Source: an uncultured Lachnospiraceae bacterium
GTDB lineage: Bacteria > Bacillota > Clostridia > Lachnospirales > Lachnospiraceae
Assembly (NCBI GenBank): GCA_947167155.1
Contig: CAMVHB010000016.1
Location: 1 to 42,590, forward strand
Direction: 5' to 3'
Length of the DNA: 42,590 bases
The position numbers and the translations under genes are program-made. The notes under the pieces were generated by a model that had not been told where the DNA came from, ran no database searches, and saw nothing but the letters and a program-made list of their open reading frames with translations. This document shows positions 33,676 through 42,590 of this stretch, in pieces (within the stretch, counting starts at the first letter, position 1; the number at the start of each line of letters is the position of its first letter).

Positions 33676-34809
33676 TCACCCTACCTTTTCACAAAAATCC
33701 GTCATCACTTCGGAAATTTTGATCTGCTGAGGACATACCTGCTCACAGGAACGGCAATGAAGGCAGGCAGAGGGTTGCTTTTCGGGAGGAAGCGCGCTTA
33801 ATGCCATTGGAGCAATGAACCCGCCGCCGGTATATGCGTGCTCATTGTAGAGCGACATAAGATGCGGGATATCCAGTTCCATCGGGCAATGGCTTACGCA
33901 ATAATGGCATGCGGTACAGGGCACTGTACCGACAGAGAGCATTTTCTCCGCTATCGAAAGCAGAGTATTCATCTCTGACTCGTTCAACGGCAGGTCTTTC
34001 TCAAACGTCGCAAGGTTTTTCTCAAGCTGATCAGCATCTGACATGCCGGAAAGGATCATCGTAACACCGGGGATGCTTTGCAGAAATCGAAATGCCCATG
34101 CTGATATTTCCTCGTCGGGACGAAGTGCTTTAAGTTTCCCTTCGTATTCCGGAGCAAGACCTGACAGCTTACCGCCGCGCAGAGGCTCCATTACCCATAC
34201 GGGAATATTCTGCTTTGAAACAAGCTCTACCTTTTCTTTTCCCTGCTGGAAGGTCCAGTCAAGATAATTCAGCTGAAGCTGACAGAACTCCATGTCTTTT
34301 CCGTATGCGTCGAGAAACCGCTTGAGTACCGGCATATTCCCGTGGCAGGAAAATCCCAGATGCTTTATCCGCCCGTTTTTCTTCTGTTCCATCAGGTAGC
34401 TGTAAATATGATACTTTTCATCATCGAGGTAGGCATCAATGTTCATTTCGCAAACATTGTGGAAAAGGTAAAAATCAAAATACTCAACCTGAAGCTTATT
34501 TAGCTGCGTTTCAAAGATCTCCTCAACCTTTCCCCAGTTGGCAGGATCATAGCCCGGGAATTTTGTGGCAAGAAAAAAGCTTTCGCGCGGATAGCGTGAA
34601 AGCGCTTTGCCCATGACAAGCTCGGAGTTTTCTCCGTGATACCCCCATGCCGTGTCAAAATAATTGATCCCGTTCTTCATCGCCGTATCGACCATATCAA
34701 GCGCCGCAGGCTCATCAATACGGCTGTCATCACCATCTATTACCGGAAGACGCATGGAGCCAAAGCCCAACTGTGAAAGCGAAATGTCCTGAAAGCTCTT
34801 GTATATCAT
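33676..34809 (-). CDS. Second aldo/keto reductase with C-terminal 4Fe-4S domain (paralogue)
   Basis: A 377-residue paralogue of the preceding gene with the same plan: GFGSMRLP, YFDTAWGYHG, ATKFPG, QLQLNYLDW, then Cys clusters CTACHYCVSHCPMELDIP and CLHCRSCEQVCPQQIKI. The two proteins differ throughout, so the duplication is old or they arrived separately. The start is ATG 34809 with AGAGGAGA five bases upstream; the frame runs open to 34851 without a binding site. It stands first in the reductase pair, 167 bases after the small conserved gene, where its own promoter may lie. Substrate unknown. Confidence 0.9.
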   Translation of the reverse strand: MIYKSFQDISLSQLGFGSMRLPVIDGDDSRIDEPAALDMVDTAMKNGINYFDTAWGYHGENSELVMGKALSRYPRESFFLATKFPGYDPANWGKVEEIFETQLNKLQVEYFDFYLFHNVCEMNIDAYLDDEKYHIYSYLMEQKKNGRIKHLGFSCHGNMPVLKRFLDAYGKDMEFCQLQLNYLDWTFQQGKEKVELVSKQNIPVWVMEPLRGGKLSGLAPEYEGKLKALRPDEEISAWAFRFLQSIPGVTMILSGMSDADQLEKNLATFEKDLPLNESEMNTLLSIAEKMLSVGTVPCTACHYCVSHCPMELDIPHLMSLYNEHAYTGGGFIAPMALSALPPEKQPSACLHCRSCEQVCPQQIKISEVMTDFCEKVG

Positions 34810-34889
34810 TGTAATCTCCTCTCTGTTACGAAAGATCTGATATCCGGGCATCTACCTGTCAAACCGCTCTTATATGAGTGTTGACAGAT

Positions 34890-34898
34890 ATAATACCA
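34890..34898 (-). promoter_or_regulatory. Possible extended -10 promoter for the aldo/keto reductase pair
   Basis: TGGTATTAT on the minus strand (TGN plus TATTAT), about 80 bases before the ATG at 34809. No clear -35. The call is tentative. Confidence 0.35.
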
Positions 34899-34945
34899 TA
34901 AAAACCTTCAAATCTCCATAAAGAAGAGAGAGAGGATCGTTTTCT

Positions 34946-34967
34946 GATGCTTTTGAAGGTAAGCATC
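34946..34967. other. Hairpin downstream of the small conserved gene
   Basis: A 7-bp stem GATGCTT / AAGCATC with an 8-base loop, 10 bases after the stop of the 71-residue gene. It lacks a clear T run, so terminator function is uncertain. The remainder of this 167-base gap holds only the possible -10 at 34890. Confidence 0.3.
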
Positions 34968-34976
34968 CCCGCTTTG

Positions 34977-35192
34977 TCAGTATATTTTTTCGATCTCTCC
35001 GGTGATCCCGTATGTTTCCCTGAACTCATCAAGATCCCGCGGACTCCTTATCAGAGTGATCTCAAGAAAGTCTCCGGTCTTTAGATCCATAAAGCCTGCC
35101 ACCTGTTCTCCGTTGCAGATGCTGGCTCTGATGACAGGCTTCTTTCCATCAGCGTCATAGGTTGATCTTTTCCGCTTCTTCCTGAATATCAT
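34977..35192 (-). CDS. 71-residue conserved small protein (unknown function)
   Basis: A small cytoplasmic protein with a basic start (MIFRKKRKR) and a core KPVIRASICNGEQVAGFMDL that I recall as typical of short hypothetical proteins in clostridial genomes, some loosely labelled aspartate dehydrogenase. It is far too short to be such an enzyme, so no function is given. The C-terminal half is acidic/helical (SPRDLDEFRETYG). GAGGCGG four bases before the ATG supports the start. It begins 19 bases after the giant UbiB-domain gene and probably shares its transcript. Confidence 0.75.
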   Translation of the reverse strand: MIFRKKRKRSTYDADGKKPVIRASICNGEQVAGFMDLKTGDFLEITLIRSPRDLDEFRETYGITGEIEKIY

Positions 35193-35211
35193 ATATCCGC
35201 CTCATAACATA

Positions 35212-38200
35212 TTACTTCAGCTTGCTGAGCGCCTCGTCAAGCTCCGCCCGGTCGGTTTCAGGGAGCAATCCGGACTGGATCTTGCCATATTTTATAAGGC
35301 CGTTGCCCATCAGTGTTCCCAAGAGGCTTGTCTTCTTTTCACTTGTCACATCACCCAAAATCTGCATGAAATCCTTGACATCATTGACCTCTGCCGGATC
35401 CTCTTCAAACATCTCGGCATGGGACTTGAGACGCTTTACCGCCATCGGCTTGTATTTCGCCAGGAACTGACGCTCGGCGTATTCAAGGGAGGCCTTTACA
35501 CCCTCGTCCTCTTTTCCCTCATCTATGTAGATCTGGACATATTTCTTCTGGATACTGCGGAAATCCTCGTAAACCCTCTTTAATTCCGCTCCGCCTTCGG
35601 GATCCGAAAACCAGGGCGTAAGCTCCTTCGTAAAAGCCCTGACCCCCTGCCAGTAGTTCAGCAGGCGCATGCAGCGGGTGACCTCCTTGTTCATAGCCGC
35701 GCTCAGCTCATCATAATGCTTTTTTTCTTCCCCGGTAAGAGGCTGAGCCTTGTCCTTTATATAAAGAGGCTCCCACTCCTTGCTGAGCTCGTCAAGCTTC
35801 TTTGAACTGAAGTCCTTGGCTTCTCCCCCTTTCCTGAAAGCAAGAAAGGTTTTCATATTGTTTGCGACCTCGGTAGGGTTTGCGGGCGCGAAAAAGTTTA
35901 TGCCTTCGCTCAGTTTGACCTTCACCATAGAGATCGTTACATTCTGATCAGTGATCATATTCTGAACGTCCAGATAAAGATCGGCGATCTGCTCCGCAAG
36001 TTTGTCTATATCGCGCTCCAGCTCTTTCTTTTTCTCCGCGTCAGTCTCAGCCGCCGCCTTCTTTTTCAGTTCCTCCAGCCTCGTGGTGTCGTCAGACAGC
36101 TTCACCATATCAGGCACCCGGCTCATGGCATTCAGAACAATATCGAGTTTTCCCACATCCCCGGTTTCAAAGGCGTCGATGATTTTGAGTACAAACTGCG
36201 CTGTATCACCAAAGGGAGAAAGAACCTTGTTGGTGGAAAACTGATCTATCATCTTGTTTGTAAAACCATCGCGCAGCTTCTTTTTCTCCGCCTCGGGCAT
36301 CTCCGGAGATTTGATCTTTTTCTGTATCTCCAGAAATTCCGCCCGAAGCTCTGACGGATCCGCGTCCATAGGCTTGAGACGGTACTGATCCATTAGTTCC
36401 TTGACCTCTTCGCTCTCTTTATCAAGCTCGTCAATATTGTAGTCGGAATAGAGCTCATCATCGAATTTCTGGCCGTGCTGGATCTGGGCAATATGATCGG
36501 CACCGGTGAGATATTTCTTTCGGAAAGCCTCGCTTGCCCCTGGCTTTTGATCCTTGAGTTCCTTTAAAAAGGCCTGTCTGTCGGGAACGGACAGGGAGCT
36601 GATGGCGGACTGGTAGTCCGCTTTTATATTCCGTGAATTGTTAAGGCTCGACTGCGTCAGAAGCACCGCATCTGCCGAGCAGTCGGTTATTCTTACGTTC
36701 AGGTGATCCAGGGTCTGGATGTCCTTTTTCAGACGGATGATCTCACGCTTCATCTCACCAATGGAATTCTGAAGCCGAAGCTCAGACTGGGAGAAATAGA
36801 ACATGGTCTGCGGGATCTCTATCCCGTGCTTCTGCAGCACCATCATGGAAAGATATATCTTCTCTCCCACCGCACTGCCGCATTCCTCAAAGGTATCAAG
36901 TATCTCCTTCTGTACCTTCAGCCTGAAGGCCGTGTTTTCCTTGTCGGTCAGAAGTTTTTTCGACCGGCTGTCTTTCGGCAGGAGGTCAGTAAACCATCTC
37001 AGGAAGTCTCCGGACTGGTTGCATGTGGCTGCTATACTCATGAGCTTAATGGTGCTCTGTGTATTGTCAAGTTCCGAAGCATTTCCAAAATCAAGCACCG
37101 TGGCCTTGTCAGAGCTCACCATGATATTTCCGGCGTGCATGTCACCGTGGAAAAAGCCCTTGTTTCCGAAGAGGCTCTTTTCCGCCCAGACACGGCCCAT
37201 TTGCGCGAGGTGCCTGTACTTTGCTTTGGTCTCCTTAAGAAGCTTTACCAGACGTTTCCGGCCGGCCTTCACCTGCTCCATGTTTGTTGTGTTGAGCATA
37301 CCGCGGTAATAGAGCTTGCCGTCTTCTCTCTTCTCGTAAATCCCTGCGAGCTTTGTTACCTCACGTCTTGTATTCTTGATGTCTCTGAGGAGCTTGTCCA
37401 GAGTCTGACCCTCGGCCTTGGTCTGCAGCATATAGTCCTTTGACGCCGGGATGAGCTTGAAGGTCTTGACGCTCTCCACAGTCCCCACTCCGTCACTGGT
37501 ATCATAGATACTGCCCTTTTCACAGTTCTCTGCCTCGATCCGAAGATCAAGCTCTTCAGAGATCTTGTCCAGCATACCGAGATAGGTCTCCTTCATGGCG
37601 CCGCCGTCCATCATGGAATTGTCCTTGTCGAGCACCTTCTCTTTCTTTCTCACAAGATGCTGCTTCCCGTCTTTTCCGGTTTCCCATTCTCTGTATTCGA
37701 CGGTCTTCATCACTTCAGGCTCAGTGCAGGAGAGCATTACATCCTTCTCCGCCTTGATCTTTTCCTCCATATCCGGGCGAAGGAGCTTTACCACCACCTG
37801 GGTCCCTTCGGGGATATTCTCCCCCTTTATATTGCAGAGGAAGGTCTGCCCAACTGAAGCGGCTCCGAGGGATGAGACCACCGTGATCTCAGATACAGCG
37901 CCGTTGCTGGCCGCAACCATTTCCTTCAGCTTTTTGTCCACATAATCCTTCGGGATAGGCTCGAGATTTGATTTGACATCCTCGACCATCTCCCGAAGCT
38001 CTTCAGTCAAGACCTCCTCGGGAAGGCTCTGCATCAGCTTCTGAAGCAGCGGTCCCGCCCCCTTTACCATACCTGAAATATAACGGCCTGCCCTTTTGAG
38101 CTTCAAAGAGCTTTTTGCCGTATTCTTTAATGCGGGCTTGCTGTGACGGAGTATCGAGCTCATCATACGGCGCTTTTCCTTCTGCCCGGATTTCGTGAAA

Positions 38201-41200
38201 TAATTGTTGAGGACGATCTGAACGAACCGGCCTTCCCCATAGGCGTCCGTCCATTTGCTGTTCAGCCGTTCCTCTATCGTGGGCTTTTCCTCCTCCTTCT
38301 CCCCATCATCAAACAGTCCCATTATGTTGTCCTTCATTTCATAGATCGCGCCTGTGGCGGCCTTTACTTCCTCCTGGATCCCGTCAAAGGAAGCAGTGAC
38401 TTCCTGATCTATCTTCGCGGCATGGTCCTTGAGGAGAGAAAGAAGTCCCTTGTCCTTCTTCGACAGCAGCTTTCTCACGCCATCCGCTGTCAGCCCCTTT
38501 GTTTCGCTCCTGTCGCGCAGATATTCCGCCACAACTGAGGCTGTTTCCTGAATCGCTTTAAGAAGCTTTTTCTCCGGCGTGTTGAGCTTGTTTTTGATCG
38601 TCGAAAGAGAATCCTTTCTCTGCGGCCGTTTTTTCTCTGCCGTGAGATTCTTTTCTATCTCCATCAGACGATAGAGCTCTTTCTGCTGCTCCTCAGAGGG
38701 TTTCTCAACCTTTTTGAGTTCACCGACCTTTTTCTTTACAAGTGTTATATCCCTTTCATTCTCAGCGGCTGTATCCGCTATCAGCTCCACATGGCCGAGA
38801 AGGATCTGAAGAAGGGAATTCTCGTCAATCTCCTTTTCCGAAACCTCCGCCATCAGGTCGACGGCGTCTTTTTCCTTTACGGTCCACTCCGCTTCCCTGT
38901 CCGCGGGAGCTTCCTTTCCTTCCGCTTTGGAGGAGCTCTTCAGCGCCTCCTCAAGCTGCGGCGCCTTCCAATTGTTTTTAAGGCAGTTTAAAGTCAATCG
39001 TTTCAGGCTTTCAGTCGAAAGATCATAATATCTGTCCTCCGAGATCCCGACCGCCCTTTCCGTGAGTACCGACAGGCAGAGCAGCCTCAGATCCAGAATC
39101 TCATCATGGCTGACTGCAAAAGGATTGTGGCTCATACCCTCGATAGTGGTAATGAGCTGCTGGTTCTTCGCCCTTTCCTTTTCAAAGGCTTCGGTATCGG
39201 CGCCTTCCTCCTTACGATAAAGCTGATAAAGGGCATTCATGTCGGAATCCAGCCTGAGTTCTGTCTTTACGGTGTTTTTCGAGGTCTTTATTTCAGGGGC
39301 ACTGATCTGCAGAGCGTTCAGTTCATCGAATATTGCCTGTATCTGCCCTTTCTCCTCCCCTTTGTATTGTTCAATCCGGCTCTTGTGCATCAGGTGGTTT
39401 TCCTTGAGCCCTTGAATATCCTGGAAGGAAATTCCGGCAAGATAATCGACCCTGGCAGGGTCAGACAGGGTGATAAGCCTGTCCATCCTGTCCTTCAGGA
39501 TCTCCTGATTGAACTTCTGAGCCGCCCTTGCCTCTTTGACCTCAGGAACCTCATCCAATGGCACATTGTTTTTTTTCAGCGTTTCCTCGAGGAAGCTTCC
39601 GCTCTGCTGCATAAGGTTCACCGCGCGCATCTTCGAGGCAATTCCGTTCAAAAAGCCTGCTTCATTGTAGTTTTCCATTGTAAAGAAGGGAACGCTATCC
39701 TTGATCGCATCCATCGCTTCGTCATGGATCAAAAGCCGAAGGCCTTCCCTCTTCTCCTCACTCCCGAAGGCCGCATCGAGGCTGGCTTCAATCGCCTTGC
39801 CCCCCATGCCCTGAAGATAGGACATAATGGCCGGATCATTTTGTACCCTTTCTTTTTCTTCAGCGGATATATTGTTCTTTTTGCAGTACTGGTCTATATA
39901 AAGCTTCGTCAGGCGGTCTTCCTGAGCCAGGGCCTCTTTTGCATGACGGATCGAGTCCCAAAACAATACATTTGCCTGGAACTGGTGTTTCAATATATCC
40001 AGATCGTCTTCATTCAGTTTTTTGTTGGGGTTCAAAGCCTTCCAGAATTCCTTCACCTTGTCCGAATATGCCTCATGCTGCTTCTGAAGCGCGATGCGGT
40101 GCTTGTCCAAGACGCTCCTTGGATCAAGGATCAGAAGATCGTTTTCAAAAGCCCAGCTCTCAGGCTTCACTCCGGCCTTCTCAAGATTTTCATCTCCGTA
40201 ATTCAGCTTTTCAAGAACACGGATCTGCTTTTCCTTCGCTTCCCGGAGCACGGAAAGCTTTGCCCTGCAGAGTATGACCTCATTCTGAGTAAGAGAAACA
40301 AGCCCCAGCCGCACTCCCTGGGCAAGAATGCCCTCTGCCTCATCAGCCAGGGCAAACAGCGCATCATTCGATTCCATATTCATAAGGATATCATCTACAG
40401 TACGCATCCGAAGGCGCGAAAGATCCAGCTTTTGAAGCTCTTCGATCTTGGAATAGGCTTCATTCAGATCAAGATACTTCGGCTTTTTGAAAAGCTCGGT
40501 ATTCTCCTTTTTTCCAACTATAGCCTTCGCCGCGCCATCCTTCCAGACAGCAAGGGTCTTCTTTTTTGCCTGAGCTTCCTCTTCGGCCTTCCTCTTTTGC
40601 GCCTCCTCAAAAAGTCTCTTCTGGCGCTCTTCCTCCTTCTTTCTCTTCTCTTCATCACGCTGCCTCAGAACTTCCCTGCGAGCCTGCTTTGCCTTGCTGA
40701 AATCCTGCGTGCCGATGGCATCCGTCTTCTGCCTGAACTGATCCCTGTATGCGTCTCCTTCTTCACGCAGCTTTCTTCTCTTGAAGCTGCAGCTTCTTTC
40801 CTTCTTGTAAAGCTCCAGGAATTCCCTGATCTTGTCAAACTCCTTCTGGGCCTTTTTTACGGCTTTTCCACCGTTGTTGATCTGACCGTTTTCGTCCGCG
40901 ACGGCACCAAGCTTTCCCTTCAATCCTTCGATAATGCGGTCATAATCCTCTGTCTCCTTTGAAGACAAAAGAACATAATAGGAATGGGCCATAAGCGCTC
41001 TTCTCGCATCCATCCAGTCACGGATCTCCCGGAGGAACGCGATCTGCTTGGCCAGGCCCTCGAGATCGATCTTTGAATTCTCCATGATGGGATTAGCCTG
41101 CGAATAGAGATCCACATAGCGCTGCATCTGATCCAGATTCCTGACAAGCGTGTAATTTTGTTCCAGGTTCTTTGAGAATTCCTCGTCATTTTTGAAGCGG

Positions 41201-41754
41201 AAGTCTGAAAGCTTCACACCCATGAACCTTTTGAGCTCAGCATCCATCTCCTTGTTTGTCTTGGGGGCATCAATCTGAACCTTCGGGTCTGCTTTTTCAA
41301 CTTCATGTATCTTTGAAAAGGTGTTGACCTCTTTCGCCCAGACCTTCTTTTTCTCCGCCTTTTTCTTTCTCTTGTATTTCTGGTTCCAGCTGAGATCCTC
41401 GTAATCCTGCGTGAAAGCAGGGCCATTGGTATTCTGATAAGCATGCTGCTTTGACTTGTAGGCCCAGAGATACGCTTTCTCGATCCGGTCCTCAAGGCTC
41501 ACCTGCTTCTTTTGGGATGCTTTTTTCTTCGGCTTTTTGACATTTATTTTTTTCTCCAGGATATTCTCGAGCTTCTCCTCGCTTTGGATGAGAATGCCCT
41601 GCTCGTCTTCACCGAACACTATGTGCTCATTCTGAGATTCCTTCATCCCGGAGATGTTGAGCCGGTCCTGCTCCTGCAAAGAGGCATTACTCTCTTTCTC
41701 AAGCTCTTTCTTTTTTAATTCATCATCGATCTTTAATATGCTCTGAATATCCAT
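35212..41754 (-). CDS. 2180-residue protein with embedded UbiB/ABC1-type atypical kinase domain
   Basis: A giant, highly charged, mostly helical protein with no signal peptide or membrane helix, so probably cytoplasmic. Residues 1-1240 hold Lys-rich segments and coils (strongest near 345-400), of no family I can name. A UbiB/ABC1-type kinase lies at about 1240-1600: SLPEEVLTEELREMV entry, Ala-rich loop LGAASVGQ (about 1298), ATP-binding Lys in VVVKLLRPD (about 1320), Glu in LRIEAEN, catalytic HGDMHAGN (about 1538) and VLDFG (about 1554). The KxGQ motif upstream is degenerate (PLLQ). Residues 1600-2180 are again helical. Usual UbiB proteins are about 550 residues and act in quinone metabolism; no quinone gene is near. 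ATG 41754 follows GGATGGGG and lies 23 bases after a GNAT gene. Confidence 0.8.
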   Translation of the reverse strand: MDIQSILKIDDELKKKELEKESNASLQEQDRLNISGMKESQNEHIVFGEDEQGILIQSEEKLENILEKKINVKKPKKKASQKKQVSLEDRIEKAYLWAYKSKQHAYQNTNGPAFTQDYEDLSWNQKYKRKKKAEKKKVWAKEVNTFSKIHEVEKADPKVQIDAPKTNKEMDAELKRFMGVKLSDFRFKNDEEFSKNLEQNYTLVRNLDQMQRYVDLYSQANPIMENSKIDLEGLAKQIAFLREIRDWMDARRALMAHSYYVLLSSKETEDYDRIIEGLKGKLGAVADENGQINNGGKAVKKAQKEFDKIREFLELYKKERSCSFKRRKLREEGDAYRDQFRQKTDAIGTQDFSKAKQARREVLRQRDEEKRKKEEERQKRLFEEAQKRKAEEEAQAKKKTLAVWKDGAAKAIVGKKENTELFKKPKYLDLNEAYSKIEELQKLDLSRLRMRTVDDILMNMESNDALFALADEAEGILAQGVRLGLVSLTQNEVILCRAKLSVLREAKEKQIRVLEKLNYGDENLEKAGVKPESWAFENDLLILDPRSVLDKHRIALQKQHEAYSDKVKEFWKALNPNKKLNEDDLDILKHQFQANVLFWDSIRHAKEALAQEDRLTKLYIDQYCKKNNISAEEKERVQNDPAIMSYLQGMGGKAIEASLDAAFGSEEKREGLRLLIHDEAMDAIKDSVPFFTMENYNEAGFLNGIASKMRAVNLMQQSGSFLEETLKKNNVPLDEVPEVKEARAAQKFNQEILKDRMDRLITLSDPARVDYLAGISFQDIQGLKENHLMHKSRIEQYKGEEKGQIQAIFDELNALQISAPEIKTSKNTVKTELRLDSDMNALYQLYRKEEGADTEAFEKERAKNQQLITTIEGMSHNPFAVSHDEILDLRLLCLSVLTERAVGISEDRYYDLSTESLKRLTLNCLKNNWKAPQLEEALKSSSKAEGKEAPADREAEWTVKEKDAVDLMAEVSEKEIDENSLLQILLGHVELIADTAAENERDITLVKKKVGELKKVEKPSEEQQKELYRLMEIEKNLTAEKKRPQRKDSLSTIKNKLNTPEKKLLKAIQETASVVAEYLRDRSETKGLTADGVRKLLSKKDKGLLSLLKDHAAKIDQEVTASFDGIQEEVKAATGAIYEMKDNIMGLFDDGEKEEEKPTIEERLNSKWTDAYGEGRFVQIVLNNYFTKSGQKEKRRMMSSILRHSKPALKNTAKSSLKLKRAGRYISGMVKGAGPLLQKLMQSLPEEVLTEELREMVEDVKSNLEPIPKDYVDKKLKEMVAASNGAVSEITVVSSLGAASVGQTFLCNIKGENIPEGTQVVVKLLRPDMEEKIKAEKDVMLSCTEPEVMKTVEYREWETGKDGKQHLVRKKEKVLDKDNSMMDGGAMKETYLGMLDKISEELDLRIEAENCEKGSIYDTSDGVGTVESVKTFKLIPASKDYMLQTKAEGQTLDKLLRDIKNTRREVTKLAGIYEKREDGKLYYRGMLNTTNMEQVKAGRKRLVKLLKETKAKYRHLAQMGRVWAEKSLFGNKGFFHGDMHAGNIMVSSDKATVLDFGNASELDNTQSTIKLMSIAATCNQSGDFLRWFTDLLPKDSRSKKLLTDKENTAFRLKVQKEILDTFEECGSAVGEKIYLSMMVLQKHGIEIPQTMFYFSQSELRLQNSIGEMKREIIRLKKDIQTLDHLNVRITDCSADAVLLTQSSLNNSRNIKADYQSAISSLSVPDRQAFLKELKDQKPGASEAFRKKYLTGADHIAQIQHGQKFDDELYSDYNIDELDKESEEVKELMDQYRLKPMDADPSELRAEFLEIQKKIKSPEMPEAEKKKLRDGFTNKMIDQFSTNKVLSPFGDTAQFVLKIIDAFETGDVGKLDIVLNAMSRVPDMVKLSDDTTRLEELKKKAAAETDAEKKKELERDIDKLAEQIADLYLDVQNMITDQNVTISMVKVKLSEGINFFAPANPTEVANNMKTFLAFRKGGEAKDFSSKKLDELSKEWEPLYIKDKAQPLTGEEKKHYDELSAAMNKEVTRCMRLLNYWQGVRAFTKELTPWFSDPEGGAELKRVYEDFRSIQKKYVQIYIDEGKEDEGVKASLEYAERQFLAKYKPMAVKRLKSHAEMFEEDPAEVNDVKDFMQILGDVTSEKKTSLLGTLMGNGLIKYGKIQSGLLPETDRAELDEALSKLK

Positions 41755-41777
41755 AAATACCCCATCCTTTCAGATCG

Positions 41778-42590
41778 TTATCTTAACGAACGCACGGAAT
41801 ATGTAAGTCTTCCCTTCAAAAAATCCTCATTGTCCCCAAGAAGCGTCTGTGCAAACCTCTCCACATGCTCGTTCACCGCCGCGAACTGAAGGGTGATATC
41901 GGAAAGATCCTTATTTTCGCAGAGCTTCAAAAACGCGTATATGAGATAAGCCACCAATATGCCATTGCCCCTGTTCAAAAGTAATGATATCTGGTAACGG
42001 CTTTCAGCCAGACGATCAACCAGTATGCAGGAATTAAATTCCATCTCTTCCGTGTCTATTATCCCGATGCTTACAGCCGGATCGCAGGAGTCAAGGAGAA
42101 GCGTATCGCCCGTCTCCTCCCTTACAAACTGTTTGAAAAGCCTGCCAAGCCCCCCGGGCAGCTTGTCAAGTGTATAGGCCTTGATGTCCTGTCTTTCCTT
42201 TAGTTTTTTTATCTTCTTGATCTCCGGAAGCTCCAGCGCATCCTTCACAGCTATCAGCCAGACCGCGTCTCCTTCGGTCTGAAAGAATCCGTTTGAGTAA
42301 AAGAACTCATCCGCTCCATCGAGGTCCGGAGGATATGAAACGCATATGGCTTCCACCTCATCCTGAAAGGCCTCTGCAAGGAGCTGCAAAAACAAAGAGG
42401 CCACGCCTCGCCGCCTTTTTTCATGATCCACATAGAGCCACTCTATCTCAACCATTGCGCTGGTTCCGGACAAGGCCATTGCAGCCACCGCTTCATCGTC
42501 ATCTCCTATCAGCCCGAGAAGGGAATATCTCGAAAAATCCATTCCCTCGGGCAGCAGCGGGAGAAAGTATTCAATGTTTTCTTTTGTTAT
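41778..42590 (-). CDS. GNAT-family N-acetyltransferase (5' end cut by window edge)
   Basis: The visible frame runs to the right edge without a stop. About 16 codons precede the first in-window ATG (42542) and read as normal protein (TKENIEYFLPLLPEG), so the true start probably lies outside. The acetyl-CoA-binding motif A is seen as VDHEKRRRGVASLFLQLLAEAF, with a following FYSNGFFQTEGD for motif B. The C-terminal half (from about 120) is a second, more divergent region ending GRLTYSVRSLR, possibly a degenerate second GNAT fold. The target is unknown. It ends 23 bases before the giant UbiB-domain gene, suggesting co-expression; whether it modifies that protein is open. Confidence 0.82.
   Translation of the reverse strand: MTKENIEYFLPLLPEGMDFSRYSLLGLIGDDDEAVAAMALSGTSAMVEIEWLYVDHEKRRRGVASLFLQLLAEAFQDEVEAICVSYPPDLDGADEFFYSNGFFQTEGDAVWLIAVKDALELPEIKKIKKLKERQDIKAYTLDKLPGGLGRLFKQFVREETGDTLLLDSCDPAVSIGIIDTEEMEFNSCILVDRLAESRYQISLLLNRGNGILVAYLIYAFLKLCENKDLSDITLQFAAVNEHVERFAQTLLGDNEDFLKGRLTYSVRSLR

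Noticed and set aside
34881-34894. TTGACA followed by TATAAT on the plus strand
   Set aside because: The two hexamers are only two bases apart, so they cannot form a promoter; no plus-strand gene follows.
39106-40962. A 618-codon plus-strand open frame opposite the giant UbiB-domain gene
   Set aside because: Its translation is rich in Leu/Phe/Ile/His as expected from the complement of a Lys/Glu-rich gene, it has no domain or binding site, and the minus-strand protein has clear kinase motifs.
35212-41754. Assigning the giant gene as ubiB of ubiquinone synthesis
   Set aside because: It is four times too long, its KxGQ motif is degenerate, and no quinone gene is near; only the kinase-like domain is shared.

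Overview
This window looks like a chromosome segment of a motile, anaerobic Clostridia bacterium, most plausibly a Lachnospiraceae relative. That view rests on the oligopeptide transporter, the 4Fe-4S aldo/keto reductases, the aldolase-tail VOC domain, the chemoreceptors with Cache domains, the many cyclic-di-GMP proteins, and the use of TTG and GTG starts with strong GGAGG ribosome binding sites. The species cannot be named from the sequence alone. I see no rRNA, tRNA, CRISPR array, phage genes or intact insertion sequence. Genes are packed tightly and no gap exceeds about 200 bases.

Layout. (1) 1-3085, minus: oppB-oppC-oppD of an oligopeptide ABC transporter, with oppD cut by the left edge and a good promoter upstream of oppB. 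(2) 3195-5837: a hotdog thioesterase, a 34-residue Lys-rich microprotein with a stand-alone VOC domain, a perfect 71-base palindrome, and a membrane DUF218/YdcF protein. (3) 5968-9961, plus: an amino-acid permease fused to PAS and GGDEF domains, a translationally coupled lipoprotein, and a short DtxR-type metal regulator. (4) 9980-20873, minus: an apparent operon of an HD-GYP phosphodiesterase, a propeller-type hybrid histidine kinase, a degenerate HD-GYP protein and the glycogen debranching enzyme GlgX. (5) 21014-24007, minus: a chemoreceptor, then a possible 20-codon ORF or structured leader, then an M15 peptidase lipoprotein whose linker is built from 9-bp repeats. (6) 24117-28033, minus: sbcDC. 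Divergent from it, on plus: a soluble HD-GYP-like protein and a second chemoreceptor. (7) 32493-42590, minus: two paralogous 4Fe-4S aldo/keto reductases, a 71-residue conserved protein, a 2180-residue protein with an embedded UbiB/ABC1-type kinase domain, and a GNAT acetyltransferase cut by the right edge.

How it fits together. Much of the window is sensing and second-messenger signalling: one diguanylate cyclase fused to a transporter, one canonical HD-GYP, two divergent HD-GYP-like proteins, one multistep phosphorelay kinase and two chemoreceptors. These sit among nutrient uptake (Opp, amino-acid permease) and carbon storage (GlgX). The least explained items are the giant UbiB-domain protein with its GNAT neighbour, the permease-GGDEF fusion with its coupled lipoprotein, and the small element between the chemoreceptor and the M15 lipoprotein.
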